From JAQUOA01 sp037443785 (GTDB lineage: Bacteria; Bacteroidota; Ignavibacteria; UBA10030; UBA8401), in NCBI GenBank assembly GCA_037443785.1, contig JBBINR010000026.1, positions 1 through 47,238 of the forward strand: a stretch of 47,238 nt of DNA. Reading direction: 5' to 3'. Below, in pieces: positions 41,161-47,238 of the stretch. The position numbers and the translations under genes are program-made. Numbering within the stretch: the first letter of the stretch is position 1; each line of letters opens with the position of its first letter. The notes below the pieces were generated by a model. That model was given only the letters and a program-made list of their open reading frames with translations. It had not been told where the DNA came from and searched no databases.

Positions 41161-43674
41161 ATGAAAGCAGTTATTATGTCCGGCGGATTTGGAACGCGGC
41201 TGCGTCCACTCACCTGCAATATTCCAAAGCCGATGGTCCCGATGATGAATAAGCCGATGATGCAGCATATCGTGGATTTATTAAAGAAGCACGGCATCAC
41301 CGATATCGTTTCGACATTGTTTTACCAGCCTGATATTATAAAAGATTTTTTTGCGGACGGTTCGAAGTTTGGCATTACCATGCAATATCGGAAGGCCGAA
41401 GCCGATTACGGCACTGCCGGAAGCGTTCGAAACGCTGCAGATTTTTTAGATGAGCGATTCATTATTATCAGCGGAGATGTCCTTACTGATTTTGATCTTT
41501 CCAAGGCAATCGAGTTCCATGAAAAGAAAAAAGCAAAAGCGACTCTCGTTCTTACTCGCTCGGTCAATCCCCTTGCCTTCGGTGTTGTGATCACCGATGC
41601 TTCCGGAAAGATTACACGGTTTTTAGAAAAACCAAGCTGGGGCGAGGTGTTCAGCGACACGATCAATACCGGTATCTATATAATAGAACCGGAAATTCTC
41701 CGGCTCATTCCATATCAAAAGGAATTTGATTTCAGCAAAAACCTCTTCCCCACCATGCTCGAACAAAACATGGGTCTGTATGGTTACATTGCCGAGGGAT
41801 ATTGGCGCGATGTAGGAAATCTCAATGAATATCAAGAAGCACATCTTGATGCCCTCGACAATAAAGTGAACCTGGTGTTGGAAGGGAAAAAAATCGGTTC
41901 AGCGTTCGTCGGGGAAAATTCCGTCATTGAAACTGATCCGTCTAATTTGCAGGGCACCGTACTGATCGGCAAAAATTGCAAGATCGGGAAGAATGTGAAA
42001 ATTATAAAATCTGCAATTGGAAATGATGTCGTCATCAACGAAGGTGCGGTGATTCGTAATTCCGTTATCTGGTCGGATACGGCGGTGGGAAAAGGAGCGG
42101 AACTTTCTTCCTGTGTCATCGGAAAATGGTGTACCATCGGCGAGCATTCGATTATCAGCGACAATGTGTATGTTTCCGACAAATGTAAGATTGGAATCGA
42201 AAGCAAACTTGCACCCAATATCAAGCTCTGGCCCGAAAAAGAAGTTGAAGACGGTGCCGTGCTCACGCGGTCGTTAGTATGGGAAGACAAATGGCTCAAA
42301 GATTTATTCACCGATTCGAGAATTTCCGGATTATCCAACATTGAAATGAATCCTGAGTTCGGCGCAAAGATTGGAGCCGCCTTCGGCGCGTTGGTCGGTG
42401 CCGGAAAAACTGTTTTAACAAGCCGCGATTCGGACAATGTGTCGAGGATGATGAATCGTGCGATCATGTGCGGATTGATGTCCGCTGGTGTTGATGTCAG
42501 AGATTTGCGTGCCACGTCCATTCCTATCCTCCGCCAGCAATTGCGGATCGGAAAAGATTTGGGGGGCATTCATGTCCGAAAATCTCCGCTCGATAAAAAT
42601 CTCACCGATATCATTTTGTTTGATGCCAAGGGAAAAGATCTTCCCACAAGTAAAACAAAATCGATCGAACGATTATTTTTTGGCGAAGATTTTCCGCGCG
42701 TAAAGTTTGACGCCGTCGGAGCCGTCAGTTTTCCGGAGCGTGCTCAGGAAAGCTACACGGAAAAATTCCTTTCGACCTTAAATGTCGAGGCCATCGCACA
42801 GGCAAATTTCAAATTGGTGATCGATTACTCCAACGGGATTGCATCCTCGATCTTCCCGAATATTATCGGCAACTTTAACGTTCACGCATTGTCGCAAAAT
42901 GCCTATCTCAATTCGAAAAAATTGACTCGCGATAAACAGGAATACGACAGTTCCGTCGAACAATTGACGCACATCGTAACTTCGCTTGGCTATGATATCG
43001 GATTCATGCTCGATGCCGGTGCGGAAAAATGTTTCATCGTGGACGAAAATGGAAAATTCATCAATGCCGACCGCCTGCTCACTCTCGTCACGTATCTCTA
43101 TCTCACGGTGTATCCCAATGTGAAGAAAATTGCGGTTCCCATCACGGCATCGGCTGAGATCGACCTTATTGCGGAACACATGGGCGTGGAAGTTCTAAAA
43201 ACCCGGGACAGCCATCTCGCGTTGATGGAAGCTGCCGGCAAAGAAGAAATTAATTTCGTAGGCGGAACAAAAGGCGGATTCATCTTTACCGATTTTCTCT
43301 TTGCAAGCGACGGTATGTATTCCGTGGCAAAGATCCTGGAAATGATGGCGCTGGCGAATCTTCGCTTCGGACAGCTTGATAAACAGGTTCCCAAGCTTCA
43401 CATGCTGAAAAAAGTAATCCAATGCCCATGGGATAAAAAAGGGAAAGTCATGAGATATCTCATGAAAGACACCGATCACCATCAAAACAGGATTTTAATT
43501 GACGGGGTGAAATTAATTCTCGACCACAAGAAATCGACGTCGGTGCTGATGTGGCCGGACCGTGAAAAACCGATATTCCATCTGCATGCGGAATCGGCCG
43601 AGGAAGAATTGGCGGAATTGCTGTCGACGCAATTCGAGGAAAAAATCATCGAATGGAGAGATACCAAAGAGTAA
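41161..43674 (+). CDS. Sugar-1-phosphate nucleotidyltransferase fused to phosphohexomutase-like domain
   Basis: Protein of 837 aa. Residues about 1-230 form a nucleotidyltransferase (MKAVIMSGGFGTRLRPLTCN, KPMVPMMNKPMMQH; GDVLTDFDL, metal Asp). A left-handed beta-helix follows (about 255-360: IGKNCKIGKNVKIIKSAIGN). The rest is a phosphoglucomutase/phosphomannomutase-like fold (about 375-837). Where active mutases have TASHNP, the sequence reads GGIHVRKSPLDKN, and the metal loop DxDxDR reads DAGAEK, so the mutase part may be inactive or altered. Proteins of this layout are annotated as mannose-1-phosphate guanylyltransferase in related bacteria. It probably makes GDP- or dTDP-sugars for surface polysaccharides. 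It opens the plus-strand cluster to the window end. Confidence 0.85.
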   Translation: MKAVIMSGGFGTRLRPLTCNIPKPMVPMMNKPMMQHIVDLLKKHGITDIVSTLFYQPDIIKDFFADGSKFGITMQYRKAEADYGTAGSVRNAADFLDERFIIISGDVLTDFDLSKAIEFHEKKKAKATLVLTRSVNPLAFGVVITDASGKITRFLEKPSWGEVFSDTINTGIYIIEPEILRLIPYQKEFDFSKNLFPTMLEQNMGLYGYIAEGYWRDVGNLNEYQEAHLDALDNKVNLVLEGKKIGSAFVGENSVIETDPSNLQGTVLIGKNCKIGKNVKIIKSAIGNDVVINEGAVIRNSVIWSDTAVGKGAELSSCVIGKWCTIGEHSIISDNVYVSDKCKIGIESKLAPNIKLWPEKEVEDGAVLTRSLVWEDKWLKDLFTDSRISGLSNIEMNPEFGAKIGAAFGALVGAGKTVLTSRDSDNVSRMMNRAIMCGLMSAGVDVRDLRATSIPILRQQLRIGKDLGGIHVRKSPLDKNLTDIILFDAKGKDLPTSKTKSIERLFFGEDFPRVKFDAVGAVSFPERAQESYTEKFLSTLNVEAIAQANFKLVIDYSNGIASSIFPNIIGNFNVHALSQNAYLNSKKLTRDKQEYDSSVEQLTHIVTSLGYDIGFMLDAGAEKCFIVDENGKFINADRLLTLVTYLYLTVYPNVKKIAVPITASAEIDLIAEHMGVEVLKTRDSHLALMEAAGKEEINFVGGTKGGFIFTDFLFASDGMYSVAKILEMMALANLRFGQLDKQVPKLHMLKKVIQCPWDKKGKVMRYLMKDTDHHQNRILIDGVKLILDHKKSTSVLMWPDREKPIFHLHAESAEEELAELLSTQFEEKIIEWRDTKE

Positions 43675-43744
43675 TGCTTCCATTTCCAAGATGAAAGTCG
43701 TATATTGAACAACATTTTTCAGCCACTTTGGAGCAGAATGTACC

Positions 43745-44215
43745 ATGAGAATTAGCGATATCCTCGACGAATCAGTTGTACGAGTTCAACTCAAAGGAAA
43801 ATCAAAAGATGAGATCATCAATCAGATGATCGCCATCGTGAATAATTCAAATAAGATTACCGACATCGAAAAAGTACGGGAAGCGATTTTCGAACGGGAA
43901 AAAATTATGTCGACCGGTGTCGGCAACGGATTTGCAATCCCTCACGGAAAGACTGACGCAGTCATCGATATTGTTGCGGCGTTCGCCGTTACCGAAGAGC
44001 CGATCGATTATGATTCGCTGGATGAACAGCCGGTGCGGTTGATTTTTCTTCTTGTAGGGAAAGACAGCATGGTCGGTCCCCACATAAAATTGTTGAGCAG
44101 AATTTCGCGGTTGATGAACAAAGAAGAATTCCGCTCCAAGCTTCTGAAAGCAACGACGGAAAAACACGTCATCGAAATTTTTAAAGCTGAAGAAGCAACG
44201 TATTTTGAAAATTGA
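43745..44215 (+). CDS. ptsN: PTS IIA component, nitrogen-regulatory (PtsN) type
   Basis: Cytoplasmic PTS EIIA domain protein of 156 aa. The phospho-accepting His lies in GNGFAIPHGKTDAV, and VRLIFLLVGKDSMVGPHIKL and LSRISRLMNKEEFRSKLL follow as in PtsN/fructose-type EIIA. As a single domain it is more likely a regulatory phosphocarrier than a sugar permease part. GGAG lies about 10 nt before ATG 43745. It is followed by an intrinsic terminator, then hisS. Confidence 0.9.
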   Translation: MRISDILDESVVRVQLKGKSKDEIINQMIAIVNNSNKITDIEKVREAIFEREKIMSTGVGNGFAIPHGKTDAVIDIVAAFAVTEEPIDYDSLDEQPVRLIFLLVGKDSMVGPHIKLLSRISRLMNKEEFRSKLLKATTEKHVIEIFKAEEATYFEN

Positions 44216-44248
44216 TTTTCATCCTCTATACAGCACAGAAATTTTATA

Positions 44249-44275
44249 ACAGGAGACCTTCTCCTGTTTTTATTT
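44249..44275 (+). terminator. Rho-independent terminator after ptsN
   Basis: Arms ACAGGAGA (44249-44256) and TCTCCTGT (44260-44267) pair over 8 bp with a 3-nt loop, followed by TTTTATTTAT. It lies 33 nt after the ptsN stop. hisS begins 20 nt further on, so either hisS has read-through or its own promoter lies close by. Confidence 0.8.
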
Positions 44276-44295
44276 ATTGAACAAGCGACAGCATC

Positions 44296-45543
44296 GTGAA
44301 TTACCGATCAATCAAAGGCACCAAAGACATCCTTCCAGGCGAATCATCCCGTTGGCAGTTTGTCGAGCAAACAATCCGCGAAGTATTCCACCGATTCAAT
44401 TACAAAGAAATTCGCACGCCGGTATTTGAAAACACCGCCCTCTTCTCGCGCAGCATCGGAGAACTGACCGATATTGTCGGAAAAGAAATGTATACATTCC
44501 AAGACCGCAGCGGCGACAGCATCACGCTCAGGCCCGAAGGAACAGCATCCGTGATGCGTTCGTACATCCAGAACAACCTTGGCGAAGCACAGCCTTTGGT
44601 AAAATTATATTACATCGGCCCGATGTTCCGGCAGGAACGGCCGCAGGCAGGACGATTGAGACAGTTTCACCAATTCGGCGCCGAAGCGACCGGCTCTCCG
44701 ACCGCAGAAACCGACGCGGAAATTATTGCCGTGGCAATTGAAATTTACCGCCGGCTCGGCATCACGAATTACTCTTTAAAAATAAACTCCGTCGGTGATG
44801 AAGAATGCCGCCCGAAGTACAAAGAAATTCTCCGGAACGAACTGGTGAAGATCGCGGATAAACTTTCACCCGAGAGCCAAAAACGGATCGAACAAAACCC
44901 GATGCGCGTGCTCGATTCAAAAGATGAGCGCGACAAAGCATTGACGGCAAACATGCCGTTGATCGTTGATCATCTTAACGAAGAATGCGCTTCGCATTTT
45001 GAAAAAGTGAAATCACTGCTGACCTCATTCGGTATTCCGTTTGTTGTTGACGGTAGATTGGTGCGCGGATTGGACTATTATACGAAAACCGCGTTCGAAA
45101 TTTCAAGCAACGAACTCGGTTCACAGGATGCTCTGGCCGGCGGCGGGCGGTACGATCTCCTCATTAAAGAACTCGGCGGAAAATCGACACCGAGCGTCGG
45201 GTTTGCGGCAGGGATGGAACGGCTGATGATGATTCTCGAGAAAAAAGAATTTCAATCGCCTGAACCGAAACCGGCGCTGTTTATCGCCGCCGCAGACGAA
45301 AGCGCGCGTGCATGGGCGCTGAAGACGGCCATGCAATTGCGGTATCAGGGAATATATGTCGAGACCGACCTGCTGAACCGAAGTTTGAAGGCCCAGATGA
45401 AAGAAGCCGACCGTCAGAATGCAAAATATTCCATTGTCGTCGGTTCGACCGAACTTGCCGCCGGAAAGGCATTGTTAAAAGATTTATCAGAGCATACCCA
45501 GCAAGAAGTTCCATTGGACAACCTCCAGCAATTTCTCCGGTAA
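44296..45543 (+). CDS. hisS: Histidyl-tRNA synthetase
   Basis: Class II aminoacyl-tRNA synthetase of 415 aa. Start is GTG 44296. The N-terminus YRSIKGTKDILPGESSRWQ, motif 2 RQERPQAGRLRQFHQFGAE, the histidine-specific LVRGLDYYTKTAFEI, and motif 3 GGGRYDLLIKELGG / GFAAGMERLMMIL are in place. The C-terminal anticodon-binding domain ends PLDNLQQFL. It is followed at 3 nt by the 160-aa gene of unknown function. Confidence 0.96.
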   Translation: MNYRSIKGTKDILPGESSRWQFVEQTIREVFHRFNYKEIRTPVFENTALFSRSIGELTDIVGKEMYTFQDRSGDSITLRPEGTASVMRSYIQNNLGEAQPLVKLYYIGPMFRQERPQAGRLRQFHQFGAEATGSPTAETDAEIIAVAIEIYRRLGITNYSLKINSVGDEECRPKYKEILRNELVKIADKLSPESQKRIEQNPMRVLDSKDERDKALTANMPLIVDHLNEECASHFEKVKSLLTSFGIPFVVDGRLVRGLDYYTKTAFEISSNELGSQDALAGGGRYDLLIKELGGKSTPSVGFAAGMERLMMILEKKEFQSPEPKPALFIAAADESARAWALKTAMQLRYQGIYVETDLLNRSLKAQMKEADRQNAKYSIVVGSTELAAGKALLKDLSEHTQQEVPLDNLQQFLR

Positions 45544-45546
45544 GAT

Positions 45547-46029
45547 ATGGCGAACCAGACGAAAAACGATCCGGTCGAATATCGTTTGCTCATCACAAAA
45601 ACGTACGACGATACGGTAAAAAAGGAAGGAATCCGTTTCCTTCTTGAAACAAGCAAGCAGTTCACCAATTTCGCGTACGTTATCGATATTCACGACACGC
45701 TGGAAAAATCCTCTTTGACATGGAGCCTGCACGGACTTCGCGCCCCGTCGATGAACATGCCGACAACAGGATCTGCACGATTTGAAAAAGTCTATTTTGA
45801 GCTTCCAAAAAAAATCAATTTCACCTTCGCGAAAAAAGGGAATCTCAAATCCGCGGTGGAAATAAAATTTCTGAAACAGGAATTTCAAGTTTCAAAGACA
45901 AAAATCGGCTCTTTAAAGATTTATCTCTCGGAACAAGACTTCGAAGAGAACAGAACTTCAGATTCGCTGGCTCCCGAAGTGAAGCCGGATATTCACAGAA
46001 CAGTCAAGCCGTCATCCACAAAAAAATAA
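45547..46029 (+). CDS. Hypothetical protein between hisS and lgt
   Basis: Protein of 160 aa that I do not recognise. No signal peptide or membrane helix is visible. The composition is mixed alpha/beta with strands like EYRLLITKTY and FTNFAYVIDIHDTLEKS. It ends in a Lys/Ser/Thr-rich tail (RTVKPSSTKK). It begins 3 nt after hisS and 12 nt before lgt, so it is co-expressed with a tRNA synthetase and the lipoprotein transferase. A cytoplasmic role is likely. Confidence 0.7.
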   Translation: MANQTKNDPVEYRLLITKTYDDTVKKEGIRFLLETSKQFTNFAYVIDIHDTLEKSSLTWSLHGLRAPSMNMPTTGSARFEKVYFELPKKINFTFAKKGNLKSAVEIKFLKQEFQVSKTKIGSLKIYLSEQDFEENRTSDSLAPEVKPDIHRTVKPSSTKK

Positions 46030-46041
46030 ATCGTACGAAGA

Positions 46042-46863
46042 ATGCATCCAATTATTATTGAACTAGGACCGCTGAAAATTTACAGTTTCGGATTGATGAT
46101 GGGCATCTCCTTCATCATCGGCAATTATTTATTGGCGAAGGAATTCAAGCGAAAAAAAATCAACCCTGATTTTGCCTCCAATATCACCATCATCGCATTG
46201 ATCGGCGGAGTGGCGGGATCGAAAATGTTGTATCTCATCGAAAATCTTAACGAGTTCCTTGCCGATCCGTGGGGCATGGCATTTTCTCCCGGCGGTTTAA
46301 CATTCTACGGCGGATTTATTGTTGCAGCACTTTCGATTTATGTCTATTCCAAAATTGCCAAAATAAAATTCATCCATATTGCCGATGCGATTGCCCCCGC
46401 ATTGCTTCTCGCGTACGGAATTGCACGAATCGGATGTCATCTTGCGGGAGACGGCGATTACGGTTATCCGACATCGCTTCCGTGGGGAACGGATTATTCT
46501 CGCGGCACCTATCCGCCGTCGTATGCATTCAGAGGATTTCCTGAAATCACCTCCATGTTTCCCGGAGGCATCGTTCCTAATAACACGCCGTGCCATCCCA
46601 CGCCGATTTATGAATTGATCATCTGCTCGATCTTTTTTTACTATATGTGGAAGAACAGAACAAAATGGAAAACCGACGGACAAATGTTTTCGATGTATCT
46701 TCTTCTCGCCGGCAGTGAACGGTTTTCAGTAGAGTTTCTCCGCATCAATCCGCGCTTGCTTTTTGGATTAAGTGAAGCACAGCTCATTGCAGTGGTGTTA
46801 ATTCTCATCGGTTCAATAAGTTTACGATGGGTAAAGCACAACGAACAAGAGAAAGCGGTTTAG
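46042..46863 (+). CDS. lgt: Prolipoprotein diacylglyceryl transferase
   Basis: Inner-membrane enzyme of 273 aa transferring diacylglycerol from phosphatidylglycerol to the lipobox Cys of prolipoproteins. Multiple helices are predicted (YSFGLMMGISFIIGNYLLAK; IALIGGVAGSKMLYLI; GLTFYGGFIVAALSIYVY). The Lgt signatures GIARIGCHLAGDGDYG, HPTPIYELII and GSERFSVEFLRINPR are present. Lipoprotein genes elsewhere in the window (the NlpC/P60 and TonB_C-parvulin genes) would depend on it. It is 12 nt after the unknown gene and 7 nt before rlmB. Confidence 0.95.
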   Translation: MHPIIIELGPLKIYSFGLMMGISFIIGNYLLAKEFKRKKINPDFASNITIIALIGGVAGSKMLYLIENLNEFLADPWGMAFSPGGLTFYGGFIVAALSIYVYSKIAKIKFIHIADAIAPALLLAYGIARIGCHLAGDGDYGYPTSLPWGTDYSRGTYPPSYAFRGFPEITSMFPGGIVPNNTPCHPTPIYELIICSIFFYYMWKNRTKWKTDGQMFSMYLLLAGSERFSVEFLRINPRLLFGLSEAQLIAVVLILIGSISLRWVKHNEQEKAV

Positions 46864-46870
46864 TATTTCC

Positions 46871-47238
46871 ATGGATCTTATCATCGGTCGAAAACCAGTT
46901 CTTGACGCTCTCACATCGAATACTCCGATTGAGAAACTCCACATCGCGCAAAATTCGCACGGCAGCGTGATTGATGAGATCGTAAAAATTGCACGGCAGA
47001 AAAATATTCCCTTCAAGTTTTCACCTAACGATCAGATCACGAAACTCGCACGAACTCCGAACACGCAGGGAATCGTCGCCATTGTCGGAACGAAAGAATA
47101 TTCCGACATACAACAGCTGCTCGATATTGCTCATGCAAAAAAGGAACAGCCCTTCTTTTTGATCTTTGATGAGGTTGAAGACACGCACAATCTCGGCGCA
47201 TTGATCCGCACGGCCGTTTGTTCCGGTGCGCACGGCGG
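46871..47238 (+). CDS. rlmB: 23S rRNA (guanosine-2'-O) methyltransferase RlmB, SpoU family (C-terminus cut)
   Basis: Partial gene read from ATG 46871 to the window end (about 122 codons). MDLIIGRKPVLDALTSNTPI and KLARTPNTQGIVAIVG are the N-terminal substrate-binding domain of TrmH/RlmB, and FFLIFDEVEDTHNLGALIRT is SpoU motif 1 (the D-x2-E-D-x2-N-x-G-x2-IRTA pattern). The SAM-binding knot lies beyond the window. RlmB methylates G2251 of 23S rRNA in E. coli; other SpoU members act on tRNA, so the target is likely but not certain. It is the last gene of the plus-strand cluster here. Confidence 0.9.
   Translation, partial: MDLIIGRKPVLDALTSNTPIEKLHIAQNSHGSVIDEIVKIARQKNIPFKFSPNDQITKLARTPNTQGIVAIVGTKEYSDIQQLLDIAHAKKEQPFFLIFDEVEDTHNLGALIRTAVCSGAHG

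Noticed and set aside
41046..41252. An open frame running into the nucleotidyltransferase start
   Set aside because: It overlaps the well-supported ATG 41161 start in another frame and covers the likely promoter; no family features.
1..47238. CRISPR array, tRNA, rRNA, insertion sequence or prophage genes
   Set aside because: No repeat-spacer pattern, cloverleaf, transposase, integrase or phage structural gene was found; intergenic gaps are short and nearly all coding space is accounted for.

Overview
The window looks like a chromosomal segment of a Gram-negative bacterium of the FCB superphylum, most likely Ignavibacteriota/Chlorobiota or a close relative. The evidence is a type IX secretion (Por) sorting domain with the 'NYPNPFNPST' signature (29975-30604), LptD and TonB/ExbBD as outer-membrane machinery, a short Bacteroidota-like primary sigma factor (285 aa), a DUF5683 protein, and a modest G+C content. 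I see no integron, prophage, insertion sequence, CRISPR array, rRNA or tRNA gene. This is mostly a core chromosomal region with a few accessory islands.

Left part (1-10.8 kb, all minus strand): a STAS protein - ExbB - ExbD - ExbD - TonB operon, with tonB cut by the window edge; a DUF255 thioredoxin-fold protein; lptD, interrupted by one in-frame TAA; a ROK sugar kinase; an SGNH hydrolase; and the AAA+ ATPase RarA. Next are an FtsB/DivIC-like protein (minus) and, divergently, an RNA m5U-type methyltransferase. The methyltransferase is followed by a decayed outer-membrane protein fragment and an unusual lipoprotein that joins a TonB C-terminal fold to a parvulin-like domain.

Middle part (13.5-29.1 kb, minus strand): an NTF2-like secreted protein with an M28 peptidase; a cNMP/DUF1003 membrane protein with Ddl; a class II aldolase with MetF; an HNH-fold zinc protein without visible catalytic histidines; a lipid kinase with a MacB-like permease and a MacA/HlyD adaptor but no ATPase; malic enzyme MaeB; and a DUF5683 - RidA - ParB - ParA cluster. 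A fluoride channel gene (crcB) with a DUF190 partner runs divergently on the plus strand.

Right part (30-40.9 kb, minus strand): a three-gene cluster of secreted proteins (a LAS-type zinc peptidase-like protein, a FIMAH-like protein and a T9SS cargo protein), fmt-def, an NlpC/P60 lipoprotein, rpoD, a Cys-rich GDCC-motif protein coupled to two EutN/CcmL microcompartment vertex proteins, phosphopentomutase, and a GAF-GAF-degenerate-GGDEF membrane protein. From 41.1 kb to the end, plus-strand genes encode a nucleotidyltransferase/phosphohexomutase-like fusion, PtsN, HisS, an unknown protein, Lgt and RlmB (cut by the window end).

No single spectacular new system is evident. The points most worth following are the orphan microcompartment vertex pair with its Cys-rich partner, the secreted LAS-peptidase cluster, the TonB_C-parvulin lipoprotein, and the stop codon plus palindromic repeat in lptD.
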